DNA of 64,000 nucleotides from Paenibacillus prosopidis (GCF_003337375.1 NZ_QPJD01000017.1:62001-126000); one strand, 5' to 3'; shown: positions 34,077-43,394, numbered from the stretch's first letter. Notes: generated by a model not told the origin, from the letters alone. Numbers and translations are program-made.

Positions 34077-35372
34077 TTAGTTGACCTTGGGAGGGGGCTT
34101 AATTAAGAAGAATACCAAACCTAAAGTAAGCAAAGATAGAGATGATACGGTGATGAAAACAAGCCGGTCCGACTTGTCCATCATCCAACCGAATAAAGGG
34201 GGCCCGGCTGCTACGCCTAAAAATCGCAAACTGTTGTAAAGAGAGGTAATCATTCCACGTTCACTTTTCTGAACGGCACCGGTGATCATCGTATTTAAGC
34301 ATGGCAGAAGCAGCCCAGTTCCGATACTGCTAATCGTTAACAATCCAATAAATAAGTAAATGTTTTTAAAAGAGAAAATACTGGAAGCGAGAGATAGGGT
34401 CATGGCAATCAATCCGATATTCATAAGCCAACGCATCAATTTACCATTCTTTTTAATCAGACTCCCTGTCGTATAAGAAGTGATGACCATACCAAGGAGT
34501 GGAATGGCCAATATCATGCCTTTTATGACGCCATCGATGTTATAAGGTTCCTCTTCAAGAATGTTTGACAAATAAAAAAGAACGCCGAACAAAATGAAAA
34601 GACCTAATGAACCTGCAAAAAATGAAGTAATCAACCACCGGCCCTTTTCCTTAAATTGCTGTCTAATTTTTCTGAGATACTCCTTTAATTCTTGCTTTTG
34701 ATTATGCTTCGGTTCTTTAATCAAAAAGAGGACTGCAAGTAGAGACAAGGCACAAAACACCGGAAATGCGAAAAAGGAGGCGTACCATACGATTAAAGCA
34801 AGCAAGGAACCGATAATCGGACTTAGAACTTTCCCCGTCCCATTAGAAGCCTCGGTCAAGCCAAGAGCCTTGCTTTCAGTTCCTCCATTATATAAATCGC
34901 CTACAAGCGCCATCGCGATTGGTGCGGTTCCTGCGGCTGCAAGTCCTTGAATAGCCCTCGCAATAATAATGATTGAATAGGAACTCCAAATGGCTCCAAA
35001 CCCGGCCAGGACCCCGCCTCCTCCATAAATAATCAATGCCGGAACGATAATGGCTTTTCGGCCGAAGCGGTCCGATAAATAACCGATTATCGGAATAAAT
35101 AACCCGGCGGCCAAGGAGAATATGGATATAATCAAGCTGCTTTGAAATTTGCTGATTTCAAGCTCCCTCTGCATTTCGGGGAGTACCGGAACCAGCATCG
35201 AGTTGCCAAATACGAGCACCATTGGGATAGTGGCTATCGCAATAAACTCCCAAATCCGTCCTTTTGAACCGCCTTCTGACTTTGATTCCGTTCCTTTTGA
35301 TTCATTTAATTCCGTTAGGTCAATATCGCTTTTAAATGTTATGTTAAGCTTCCGTGATTTAGCCTTCTCCAT
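34077..35372 (-). CDS. MFS transporter, drug/siderophore exporter type
   Basis: 431 residues, 12 membrane segments after a hydrophilic N-terminal 40 residues. Motif A region GYLSDRFGRKAIIV, motif C-like PIAMALVGDLYNGGTESKALGLTEASNGTGKVLSPIIGS, and a central cytoplasmic loop rich in Lys/Glu. This is the DHA1 drug:proton antiporter type, closest in style to YmfD-like exporters. Substrate cannot be told. Single gene on the minus strand. Confidence 0.85.
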   Translation of the reverse strand: MEKAKSRKLNITFKSDIDLTELNESKGTESKSEGGSKGRIWEFIAIATIPMVLVFGNSMLVPVLPEMQRELEISKFQSSLIISIFSLAAGLFIPIIGYLSDRFGRKAIIVPALIIYGGGGVLAGFGAIWSSYSIIIIARAIQGLAAAGTAPIAMALVGDLYNGGTESKALGLTEASNGTGKVLSPIIGSLLALIVWYASFFAFPVFCALSLLAVLFLIKEPKHNQKQELKEYLRKIRQQFKEKGRWLITSFFAGSLGLFILFGVLFYLSNILEEEPYNIDGVIKGMILAIPLLGMVITSYTTGSLIKKNGKLMRWLMNIGLIAMTLSLASSIFSFKNIYLFIGLLTISSIGTGLLLPCLNTMITGAVQKSERGMITSLYNSLRFLGVAAGPPLFGWMMDKSDRLVFITVSSLSLLTLGLVFFLIKPPPKVN

Positions 35373-35506
35373 ATTTTTTCCTCTTTCTAATCAAATGTAA
35401 TATTTAGACCATGATGACTTTTGACGGGCAACATTTATCATTCCATTTTAGGCTCTTATTATCCCGCTTAGGCAAAATAACATTAGGAATAGAAAGGAGT
35501 TAACTG

Positions 35507-36096
35507 CTATATCTCTGTTCGTTTGGATACAGATCTTTGGAGATGTAAGAAGAAGGCGGTAATCCAAATCGAAACAAGCATAAGGACCAAGTAACCACAA
35601 AATAAAGTTACAAAGTTCACTCCTTCATACAGTTTGAACAAATCAAGCCATGACAGAATCGGCTTAAAAATGAAGGCAAAAACAGCACTAAGTAACGTTA
35701 AATAAAGGTAGGGACTCTTATGGTTATTAACAGTCCATTGATAAACAAGCATGTATACAACGGGAACTAAAGAAACATCTAATACGAAACTTAATGGCAT
35801 AAATGGGACTACTTTGTATGGTATTGCCAAAGACCATGAAGCACACCAAATTGGTCAATGTATGTAAACCATATATGGATGTTAAATCCAAAAAAACCGA
35901 TATGAAAAGCCTTACTTTTATCAATACAAATATACAAAGTGATTAAAGGAAACACTAATAAAGCGATATTAACCCAGAACTGCCATGTGCTTGCGTTTGA
36001 AAAGTTAATCCAATAATCAAACGATTCGATTGAAAAAGATTTTTTTATATGTCGTAGTTGTTCTAACGCATCGTACTGTTCTTTAGTCATTTTCAT
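35507..36096 (-). pseudogene. CBO0543-type membrane protein gene, broken by a one-base frameshift
   Basis: Two minus-strand frames together give one membrane protein of about 195 residues. The first (from 36096, AAAGGAAATTAGGGG upstream) runs MKMTKEQYDALEQLRHI to HGLWQYHTK and stops; the second continues PYKVVPFMPLSFVLDVSLVPVVYMLVYQW and further helices to 35507. Near 35825 one extra C in the run TACCA would restore WQYPYKVVP, the conserved join of the CBO0543 family. So a single-base deletion in a C run splits the gene. A sequencing error is the alternative. Function of the family is unknown. Confidence 0.72.
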
Positions 36097-36345
36097 AACC
36101 CCTAATTTCCTTTTATGTGAAATTGTTTCCTGCTATTAAGTATTTAATGCATTTGTGACAAATACACGTTTAGCAAATAACATCAGGCGTTGAGCTCATG
36201 CTGAAATCGTTAACTGTTTTGGTAAATATCCGCCTTCTTAAGCTGAATAAACCGCATTTTGTGGCGGGATTCTAGAGTTGCGGTTGAAAAATCCGTACTG
36301 GATCCGACCCTGTGGCGATCCGGAAAACTGGCGAGGTGACGTTTG

Positions 36346-36489
36346 ATGAAGTACTGTTGTTACCACTGTGAACAGCCTTCCGATTCCGTCCATACTTTTA
36401 CCGTTTATGGAAAAGATGGGACCGAAGAACGGTTCGAGGTCTTGTGCAGTGATTGTCATGCCAACTGGCTGTTATCGCTGAAGGGCTAA
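36346..36489 (+). CDS. Small zinc-ribbon-like protein
   Basis: 47 residues: MKYCCYHCEQPSDSVHTFTV, then EERFEVLCSDCHANWLLSLKG. Two CxxC pairs (Cys-Tyr-His-Cys and Cys-Ser-Asp-Cys) separated by a beta-hairpin-sized segment make a likely zinc site. GAGGTGAC lies 5 bases before the ATG. Too short for most gene finders. Role unknown; such ribbons bind nucleic acid or protein. Confidence 0.6.
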   Translation: MKYCCYHCEQPSDSVHTFTVYGKDGTEERFEVLCSDCHANWLLSLKG

Positions 36490-36541
36490 CATAAGGCGAA
36501 TAGCGGGGAAACCGAACTTGCAAATAAGGGAGGATAACGAT

Positions 36542-37324
36542 TTGAAGAAAAAGGCGCTCTCGCTTGCGTGTGCAATCGGCTTGTCCACAATGCTGCTGGC
36601 CGGTTGTGGCATAACCGACACAAACAGGAACACACCCGGCAACAATAACGGGTTTACAACCCGTGGAACGAATCAAGGCTTCTTACTCGCAGAACGTGAC
36701 CGTATCAGCAATACGGCGGAAGATGCCCGTATGCGCCACTTGCGCGGCACAGGGAACACAGGGAACGGAGGAGTGAACCGTTCCAATATTACGGGCTATG
36801 GAGTGAATGGAACTACGGGACTTTACGGAAACGAAGGTACCGGTATTGGCGGACGCACCGGAACGATGACAAGTACAGCAAACGCATTGTTAATCGGCGA
36901 CGTACTGATCGTTGCCGGGGACGGCAGTGACAACAGGGGCCGCAGCGGGGTAATGGGCACGGCAAATGACACCGACGGGACAACGGGCATTACGAATGGT
37001 ACAACCGGCAATGGAGGCTTTGGCGGGACAACGGGCATTGCAAATGGAACAACCGGCAACGAAGGCCTTGGCGGGACAACGGGCATGTCGAATCAGGCAA
37101 TGGGCAACGCGAGCCGGCGGGTATGGCAAGTGACGGACAAAGGAGCCATTAAAGCTCTGAACCGGTTACAATATAATTTGAACAGTATGAATCCAAGTAC
37201 AAAGGCTACCGAAATCGGACGGGACCTCAGCTTTCTATTGAAACATGTTAACCCCGCCGGGCAAGGTACGGGTATGACTGATGCCGGAACTACGACCAAT
37301 CATATGGGCGGTTCAACACGATAA
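36542..37324 (+). CDS. YhcN-like lipoprotein with Gly/Thr tandem repeats
   Basis: 260 residues from TTG 36542, with GGGAGG 8-9 bases upstream. Lipobox LLAGC. A long Asn/Gly/Thr-rich region follows, holding a 16-residue tandem unit (GTTGITNGTTGNGGFG, then GTTGIANGTTGNEGLG) encoded by 48-base repeats at about 36978-37080. The C-terminal part (VWQVTDKGAIKALNRLQYNLNSM) is helical. N-terminal spacing (FLLAERDRISNTAEDA, LLIGDVLIVA) recalls YhcN/YlaJ sporulation lipoproteins, but the domain is interrupted and the match is weak. Membrane-anchored outside the cytoplasm. Confidence 0.65.
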   Translation: MKKKALSLACAIGLSTMLLAGCGITDTNRNTPGNNNGFTTRGTNQGFLLAERDRISNTAEDARMRHLRGTGNTGNGGVNRSNITGYGVNGTTGLYGNEGTGIGGRTGTMTSTANALLIGDVLIVAGDGSDNRGRSGVMGTANDTDGTTGITNGTTGNGGFGGTTGIANGTTGNEGLGGTTGMSNQAMGNASRRVWQVTDKGAIKALNRLQYNLNSMNPSTKATEIGRDLSFLLKHVNPAGQGTGMTDAGTTTNHMGGSTR

Positions 37325-37421
37325 CCACTCTCCTTTGGATAAAGGCTGATTGGGCTTGAGATTAGATCTTCGAAAGATTTGATCAGCAGCCCCGGTTCGC
37401 CGGGGTTGTATACATAATAAT

Positions 37422-37449
37422 AAAGAGCCCCTATAGGAGGCTCTTTTAC
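37422..37449. terminator. Terminator between the lipoprotein and a small minus-strand gene
   Basis: AAAGAGCC / GGCTCTTT stem with T4; a CCCCGG-TTCG-CCGGGG hairpin lies just upstream at 37390-37405. Confidence 0.7.
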
Positions 37450-37469
37450 TTTCTATGGCTGGAATCAGT

Positions 37470-37559
37470 TCATTTCCGGGACGAAGGTTTAATTTTAACC
37501 TTCACTGGATTATCATGCGGCAGCTCAAATTCAGGCGGCTTGCTTTTCTTTTTAGTCAA
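37470..37559 (-). CDS. Tiny basic hypothetical protein
   Basis: 29 residues: MTKKKSKPPEFELPHDNPVK then VKIKPSSRK. TTG start with GAGGAGGCGATCC immediately upstream. No family recognised; its strength is the ribosome binding site and a sensible composition. Divergent from the next gene. Confidence 0.45.
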   Translation of the reverse strand: MTKKKSKPPEFELPHDNPVKVKIKPSSRK

Positions 37560-37614
37560 AGGATCGCCTCCTCTCTTGAGAATTATTATGCCATCGAAAA
37601 GGAGAAATAAAACA

Positions 37615-37992
37615 ATGGACCATAATGTAGTCGAGGCCTTACCACGTAAAGTAAAGGAACATATCGCTAAGGTGGTTGATGGAATAAAATTCACGAAAAA
37701 CTTTCGTTCGGCCACGGCTGAGGAATGGTACGTCTTTTTACCGGGCTATCAAGACCCGTATAGCGGTGGAGCAGCCGGCAAAACAATCGTTCATTACGAC
37801 CTAATAGGCAACAAAGATGTTTTTATTAATACGACCGTTATATTAGATGATCCGCAGCTGCACCTTCTTGAGCACCATGCACTCGTGTATGCGATTAGCG
37901 AAGAGATCGTTAACCGGCTGGTAGGTTATGCGAATACTCTGCTTTCCGTGCATTGTGGATCCAATTCATACCAAGCTGAGTTTATAAGCTGA
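37615..37992 (+). CDS. Hypothetical cytoplasmic protein
   Basis: 125 residues: VEALPRKVKEHIAKVVDGIKFTKNF, WYVFLPGYQDPYSGGAAG, then a long helix-strand end with HHALVYAISEEIVNRLVGYANTLLSV. AAAAGGAG is 12 bases before ATG 37615. No known domain recognised. Confidence 0.6.
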   Translation: MDHNVVEALPRKVKEHIAKVVDGIKFTKNFRSATAEEWYVFLPGYQDPYSGGAAGKTIVHYDLIGNKDVFINTTVILDDPQLHLLEHHALVYAISEEIVNRLVGYANTLLSVHCGSNSYQAEFIS

Positions 37993-38086
37993 GGTCAAGT
38001 TACATGTGTCTGTGTTTTGACATGTATTCGATTCGTCGACGAGGTATTCGTAACGCGATCACTCTATTCTTTTTATCGATTACGTG

Positions 38087-38116
38087 AACACAGGCAGCCA
38101 GCCTGTGTTTTTTATT
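38087..38116 (+). terminator. Rho-independent terminator
   Basis: AACACAGGC / GCCTGTGTT stem with a T-rich tail. Confidence 0.88.
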
Positions 38117-38228
38117 TTTAAAACAGTTAGGAGAGATCTTGCATTGAGCAAATAACCTTAAAATAAACGGAAAAGTGCTGATGTAATATTCATGTGTTGT
38201 CGAATGACAAAATGTGTACTGTTTCCAG

Positions 38229-38339
38229 ACTGTTATAGTATTTTTAGTATTCTGTAACAGTGTCAAAAAACATTTATAATACAGCGTTTAATATAAATTT
38301 AATATTGCTGTTATAATGAATTTATGATACTGTTATCAT
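38229..38339 (+). promoter_or_regulatory. Extended -10 promoter with repeated CTGTTAT motifs
   Basis: TG-T-TATAAT (38309-38317) is an extended -10 element for the ABC exporter transcript. CTGTTAT occurs at 38230, 38308 and 38330, and its inverse GTAACAG at 38254. Two dyads result: ACTGTTA/TAACAGT (38229-38261) and ATGATA/TATCAT (38324-38339), the latter just after the -10. A repressor site is likely. Confidence 0.55.
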
Positions 38340-38505
38340 GAAAATATCCTGGTGGGGTTCATAGATTAATAGTCACTTTGAAGTCTTCATATTTAATGGA
38401 CTAGCAAACTCCCACATTAGATGTGAAAAAGGAAGTCCGTTGATCGCGATCTCGAAAAGAGTAAGCCCTTTTTGGGGCTCACACATTAGGGGAGGGAAAA
38501 TATCC
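38338..38505 (+). promoter_or_regulatory. Candidate leader peptide and attenuator of the ABC exporter
   Basis: A short frame at 38338-38364 encodes MKISWWGS. CTCCC at 38409-38413 can pair with GGGAG in the exporter's ribosome binding site (38489-38496), and a competing hairpin GCCC/GGGC lies right before it. GAAAATATCCTGGT occurs at both ends of the leader (38340, 38496). This would allow ribosome-controlled exposure of the site; the leader peptide itself has only a weak ribosome binding site. Confidence 0.35.
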
Positions 38506-38522
38506 TGGTTAATAAAGATTTT

Positions 38523-40226
38523 TTGAAGGCAATGTCCGGCTATATTAGACCACATTATAAGTGGCTTCTCCTCACTGTAATTTCGCTGGTTATTTCTGTA
38601 CTCATTGAGATTATAGTTGGCGAATTAACGAATCGGCTAATTGATGGTGCCCTAGCATCGGATAAAAGCTCGCTTTTCAGTATTGTTATTGCGCTTGTCG
38701 GAACGGTAATTATTGGGGGCATGACAACCTACATCACCAGCTATGGGGCGACTCGTCTTACAACCTCCACAATTAGGGACATAAGGAAGGTTATAGTGGG
38801 AAAAATTTCAAAGCTGCCTTTAGTCTATACCGAAAAACAAAAATCCGGGGAAATTGCTTCGAAGCTGTCTAATGACGTTGGTCTATTGGAAGACTTCATG
38901 AAAAACGGTCTGAGCAACTTGCTATATCAACCACTTGTATTTGTCGCGGCATTTGTCTATCTGTTATTCATCAACTGGCAGATGCTCTTGGTTAACGTGA
39001 TCGTTATTCCAACGTTCATGTATGCAGCGAATTATATAAGTAAAAATATCGGCACCTCAACGGAGAGATACCAACAGAATATGGGTGAGATTAGCGCATC
39101 GGTTAAGCAAACGGTTGACGGGATCGAGGTTATCCATGCGTACAACCTCAATAGTCATATGACCGAAGCGTTTCGAGAGCGTCTAACGGAATCACTCGAT
39201 TTATATCTGAAAATTGAAAGGCGCCGCTCCCTTTTACCGGGAATAGGAATGGTTTTACAAGCTGTTCCCTATGCCATAACCATTTTGTACGGCGGGTATT
39301 TAACCCTTCGTCAAGAAATAACCCCGGGTCAGCTGCTGGTCTTCATTTATTTGCTGAAATACTTGGTCCGTCCCCCTGTGACGTTACCGTGGCTGCTTTC
39401 TAGCCTAAGACAGGCAACGGCGGCATCCGGCCGGGTATTTGCACTGCTCGATGTCCCGGAAGAGTGGAGCCACCAGTCTCCAGGTAATTACGACCAACCT
39501 GATTCCTGCGCCGTTTCTTTAGATCGCGTGACGTTTCAGTATGACGACGGGAGGCCGGTGCTTCAAGACTTTCAGTTACAAATCGAGAAAAACAAAATGG
39601 TTGCAATAGTAGGGCCGAGCGGCAGCGGAAAAAGTACTCTAGCCAAATTGATGTGCGGGCTCTACGAACCGATTGAAGGGACGGTGAGTGTTCTTGGTCG
39701 GGAATTCAACCGTGAAAGCTATCCGTTGATTAGGGAGCAGATCTCGTACATATCGCAGGATACGCATTTATTTCCTGTAACGATTTCCAAAAATATTCAA
39801 TATGGACAGATGCGTTCAGGCAAAATTGACATTGCGGCTGCTGCTGAGGCTGCATATGCCACCGAATTTATCAGGGAGCTTAAATCCGGGTTTGACACAA
39901 AGGTAGCTGAGAATGGCGGAAACCTGTCCGGTGGGCAAAAGCAACGATTAGGCTTGGCCCGGGCGCTTATAAAGGATTCACAAATCGTAATCATGGATGA
40001 ACCTACTTCGGCGCTGGATAAAATTTCTGAAGAGTACTTTCAGAAATCTATCGCTGAGATGAAGGGGCATCGGACGATCATCATCGTGGCCCACAGACTG
40101 CCTACAATCACTAAGGCGGACGAAATTGTAGTTATGGATAAGGGCACCATTGTATCGCGGGGGTCACATGAACAATTACTAAATAACTGCGGATTGTATA
40201 ACCAGTTGTATGGTTCCTTTACCTGA
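38523..40226 (+). CDS. ABC exporter half-transporter, first subunit (YheI/BmrC-type)
   Basis: 567 residues from TTG. Six-helix ABC transmembrane domain in the first 310 residues, then the ATPase: Walker A GPSGSGKST, signature LSGGQKQRLGLARAL, Walker B IVIMDEPTSALD, and VAHRLPT. The pair with the next gene makes a heterodimeric exporter of the multidrug type. Start is uncertain: GGAGG (38491) is best placed for a CTG at 38505, which is in frame and gives LVNKDFLKAMSG; TTG 38523 and ATG 38532 lie too far. The following gene starts within a base of the stop. Substrate unknown; drug or peptide export is typical. Confidence 0.9.
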   Translation: MKAMSGYIRPHYKWLLLTVISLVISVLIEIIVGELTNRLIDGALASDKSSLFSIVIALVGTVIIGGMTTYITSYGATRLTTSTIRDIRKVIVGKISKLPLVYTEKQKSGEIASKLSNDVGLLEDFMKNGLSNLLYQPLVFVAAFVYLLFINWQMLLVNVIVIPTFMYAANYISKNIGTSTERYQQNMGEISASVKQTVDGIEVIHAYNLNSHMTEAFRERLTESLDLYLKIERRRSLLPGIGMVLQAVPYAITILYGGYLTLRQEITPGQLLVFIYLLKYLVRPPVTLPWLLSSLRQATAASGRVFALLDVPEEWSHQSPGNYDQPDSCAVSLDRVTFQYDDGRPVLQDFQLQIEKNKMVAIVGPSGSGKSTLAKLMCGLYEPIEGTVSVLGREFNRESYPLIREQISYISQDTHLFPVTISKNIQYGQMRSGKIDIAAAAEAAYATEFIRELKSGFDTKVAENGGNLSGGQKQRLGLARALIKDSQIVIMDEPTSALDKISEEYFQKSIAEMKGHRTIIIVAHRLPTITKADEIVVMDKGTIVSRGSHEQLLNNCGLYNQLYGSFT

Positions 40227-41951
40227 TTGGAAGAGGTGGTAGTTATTAAACCGAAAAATCATCTATGGAAGTACATGAGACCTCAACTATTCGCTTATGG
40301 TATCGGGATGGTCGGTGATTGTGCTGTGCACGCAAGCTTGATCGTAATGCAAGCTTTCGCTTGGAAATATTTATTCGATGCGTCCATTAAGCTTAATAGT
40401 GATTTGTTGATTAAAAGCTCTCTATTCTTTCTGATACCGATCGTTCTATTGGTGACCGCTTCGCCGATTTTCTACTATGTGTATCAAATGGCTGTGAAAA
40501 AAATAATGAACGCTATTATGCTGGCTGTATATAAAAAGATCAATCGTTTGCCGCTAAGCTTTTTTGAGAGCAATCATAGCGGGTATCTGCTCTCCCTCTT
40601 TAATAATGACGTTCGAACGATTAGTTCGATATTCGATTCACAAATTAAAAATATTCTGTTCCATATTTTCATTAGTCTTGGTTCAATAGTTTCTATGATG
40701 TACCTCGATTGGAAAATCGGCTTGTTTTTAGTAGGTGTAGGGTTTTTCTCCGCTATCTTGGTCAGCTTATTTTCCAAACCACTTCGCTCCGTCAGCGATA
40801 TCATTCAAAGAAGACTAGGCGTTAGAACGGCCCGACTGTTGGATGTGCTCGCTGGTATTACGGTAATTAAAATGCTGAATATCCATGCCGTCATTACTAG
40901 GAGATTCAATCGGGTAAATGATGGATTAGTAAAACTGGAGAACACGCGTGGCGACAGGGTAGCCAAGTTGGAAAGTGTAAACTACCTGATTGCATTCTTT
41001 AACTTCGGCGGCGCATTTGCCGTAGGAGCGTTTATGCTGACAAACGGCATGATTGGCCTAGGGACTTTGACGGCATTGGTTCAATTAAGCATAAGTGTAT
41101 CGTCGTCTTTCTCGCAGATCGGCGGAACGATAGCACAACTACAAACCTCTTTGGCTGGCTTCAGAAGATTGTCTGAATTGTTTGGCCAATCCGAGAAGCG
41201 AGGCAATGAGTCTTGGCTGCCATCAAACGGGAAGCAGGCGCCGTTCGCTCTCTCTTTCGAGCATGTTAGTTTTAAATTCCCCGGTGAGGATCGTCGAGTG
41301 CTTGATGAGCTTAATTTCCATCTAGAAGGGACCGGCATCACAGCAATTGTTGGCAAGAGCGGCAGTGGAAAATCAACAATTGCAAAGTTGGTAATAGGCG
41401 TACATGCTCCAACAAATGGACAAATCCTGATCAATGGGAAACATTATTACGGATATCAATGGCTTGAGTTGATATCATACGTACCGCAAAAGGTTTTTCT
41501 CTTTGAAGGGACAATCGAAGAAAATATTCGGTTGGGCAACTTGCATGCCAGTCGAGGGGAGATTATACGGGCGGCGATTGAGGCTAACGCGCACCCGTTC
41601 ATCACCGAACTGAAAGACGGTTATTCCACAATGATAGTTGACGGCGGGGGCAATTTATCAGGCGGACAAAAGCAGCGAATTGCATTAGCGCGGGCCTTGG
41701 TCCGTGATTCAAAGATACTTGTGCTAGATGAATCGACATCCGCTCTGGATTCGACATCGGAAGGGCTAATTCATAAGGCCATCTCAGAAGTTTCGAAAAC
41801 ACGGAAAGTGGTTGTGATCACGCATAAACTGGAACGGATTTTGCACGCAGATCAGATTCTCGTCGTGGAAAACGGACGGATCGTCGAAGAAGGAAATGCA
41901 ACCCAACTTCGTAATGCCAAGGGATCTTTTAAAGAATTATTGTCATTCTAA
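40227..41951 (+). CDS. ABC exporter half-transporter, second subunit (YheH/BmrD-type)
   Basis: 574 residues from TTG 40227. Six-helix transmembrane domain, then the ATPase: GKSGSGKST, LSGGQKQRIALARAL, ILVLDESTSALDS. The Walker B Glu is Ser-flanked normally (DESTSALD), so this subunit keeps the catalytic Glu; the first subunit keeps it too, so no degenerate site is obvious from Walker B. GAGGTGG (40233-40239) is best placed for an ATT at 40245 (ATT AAA CCG), suggesting a non-canonical start; TTG 40227 and GTG 40236 are poorly spaced. Co-transcribed and coupled with the first subunit. Confidence 0.9.
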   Translation: MEEVVVIKPKNHLWKYMRPQLFAYGIGMVGDCAVHASLIVMQAFAWKYLFDASIKLNSDLLIKSSLFFLIPIVLLVTASPIFYYVYQMAVKKIMNAIMLAVYKKINRLPLSFFESNHSGYLLSLFNNDVRTISSIFDSQIKNILFHIFISLGSIVSMMYLDWKIGLFLVGVGFFSAILVSLFSKPLRSVSDIIQRRLGVRTARLLDVLAGITVIKMLNIHAVITRRFNRVNDGLVKLENTRGDRVAKLESVNYLIAFFNFGGAFAVGAFMLTNGMIGLGTLTALVQLSISVSSSFSQIGGTIAQLQTSLAGFRRLSELFGQSEKRGNESWLPSNGKQAPFALSFEHVSFKFPGEDRRVLDELNFHLEGTGITAIVGKSGSGKSTIAKLVIGVHAPTNGQILINGKHYYGYQWLELISYVPQKVFLFEGTIEENIRLGNLHASRGEIIRAAIEANAHPFITELKDGYSTMIVDGGGNLSGGQKQRIALARALVRDSKILVLDESTSALDSTSEGLIHKAISEVSKTRKVVVITHKLERILHADQILVVENGRIVEEGNATQLRNAKGSFKELLSF

Positions 41952-41989
41952 TTTTTAAAAAACGAAAATAAATACTTGAATAATGTTGG

Positions 41990-42265
41990 ATGGTACTATA
42001 AAGAGATAATCTCATCGAGAAGCAGGAGGCAAGCCGGATGCTGGATCAGCTTCTGGTCGCCGAACCATCAGTTGACCAACATGCTGGTTCAAGCGCTTAT
42101 GATGGTCGTCGCCTTCCTCTCGCCCGTCATGGTGGAGATTGACCAGCTTCCCTCACCGCTGCAGTGGCTGTCCTATATTTTCCCCACTACTTATGCCGCG
42201 GATGCGATGCGAAACGTGCTCTTGAACGGCTGGTCGCGCACTATTATGGAAGGGAAATTAACCTG
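41990..42265 (+). pseudogene. ABC-2 permease fragment
   Basis: A frame without its N-terminal part reads NHQLTNMLVQALMMVVAFLSPVMVEIDQLP, then LQWLSYIFPTTYAADAMRNVLL. This is the last two membrane segments of a DrrB-like ABC-2 permease. Upstream sequence is AT-rich and unrelated, so about 80 percent of the gene is missing. Confidence 0.65.
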
Positions 42266-42333
42266 TGAAGAGAATACATTAAATATCTTTGATCAAAGCC
42301 AAGGTAGAGAACCATATAAGGAGTTGATTTCTG

Positions 42334-43329
42334 TTGCCTGTTTATAATGCCGCCTGCGATGTAAATAAACCGCAAAAGGGGCACCGTCTGGCCGATATTC
42401 CCGCACACGACCCGTTCGTATTAACAGACAGCCGTACCGGTGTTTATTACTTATATACCGGAGGGGCACCTAGGTTGAACGGAATGGAACGTTACGGGGT
42501 CATCACTTACAAAAGCACGAATTTATCCGAGTGGGAAGGGCCATATGTTGTTTTCACCGTCCCTGACGGAGTATGGGCCCATCCGCAGCATGGAGCTTGG
42601 GCTCCTGAAGTCCACGAGTATAATGGGTGCTACTACTTGTTCGTCACGTTGCACAATAATGACAGGCGACTGGAAGGTGAGCCCGTAAATGGGTTTTCTA
42701 AGCATTGGCGGGGAACCGTCATATCCGTCAGCGATTCGCCGGAAGGACCTTTCAGGTTGTTGAAAGAAGATGCGCATGTTCTGCCGGAAACGATGATGAC
42801 GCTAGACGGGACATTATATGTGGAAGACGGATCCCCGTGGATGGTTTTTTGTCATGAGTGGATCCAGACGATTGACGGCACGATAGAAGGCGTTCGATTA
42901 AAGGATGATTTATCAGAAGCGGTCGGAGACCCGATTCGTCTATTCAATGCTTCAGAAGCACCTTGGAAAAACGAAGATGTACTACCCGACGACAACATTC
43001 GTGTTTACGTAACGGACGGATGCCAATTGTACCGAACTTCGGGCGATAGTCTGATCATGCTTTGGTCGAGCTATCAGTCAGGCAGTTATGTGCAGACGAT
43101 CGCGCGGTCAAAAACCGGAAAACTGGAAGGTCCTTGGGAACAACTCCCCCCTTTAGTGAAAGAAGATAGTGGTCACGGGATGCTTTTCCGAACATTCGAA
43201 GGAACCTGGATGTTAATCCTCCATCAGCCGTTCAAAATGCCTGAATCGAGGTGCAAACTGTACGAAATGGAAGATACGGGTGCTAGCTTCAAAATTGTGA
43301 AGGCGCGTGAAGATTTGCAAGGCGCATAG
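42334..43329 (+). CDS. GH43-family glycosidase
   Basis: 331 residues, no signal peptide. Five-bladed propeller pattern: ADIPAHDPFVL (catalytic-base Asp), YLYTG, WAPEVHEYNGCYYLFVTLHN (GH43 A-P-E-V motif), FVEDGSPWMVFCHEW-type blade (LYVEDGSPWMVFCHEW), and HGMLFRTFEGTWMLILHQP. These fit GH43, arabinofuranosidase or xylosidase type; the acid Glu cannot be placed with certainty. TTG start with ATAAGGAG upstream. Cytoplasmic, acting on imported oligosaccharides. It is preceded by the ABC-2 remnant. Confidence 0.82.
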   Translation: MPVYNAACDVNKPQKGHRLADIPAHDPFVLTDSRTGVYYLYTGGAPRLNGMERYGVITYKSTNLSEWEGPYVVFTVPDGVWAHPQHGAWAPEVHEYNGCYYLFVTLHNNDRRLEGEPVNGFSKHWRGTVISVSDSPEGPFRLLKEDAHVLPETMMTLDGTLYVEDGSPWMVFCHEWIQTIDGTIEGVRLKDDLSEAVGDPIRLFNASEAPWKNEDVLPDDNIRVYVTDGCQLYRTSGDSLIMLWSSYQSGSYVQTIARSKTGKLEGPWEQLPPLVKEDSGHGMLFRTFEGTWMLILHQPFKMPESRCKLYEMEDTGASFKIVKAREDLQGA

Positions 43330-43356
43330 ATGTGGAACAACGCAAGAAATCATAAT

Positions 43357-43394
43357 ATGAAGCTGCCAGCATCGGGCAGCTTCATTACTTTTTC
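43357..43394 (+). terminator. Rho-independent terminator after GH43
   Basis: ATGAAGCTGCC / GGCAGCTTCAT stem followed by TACTTTTT. Confidence 0.9.
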
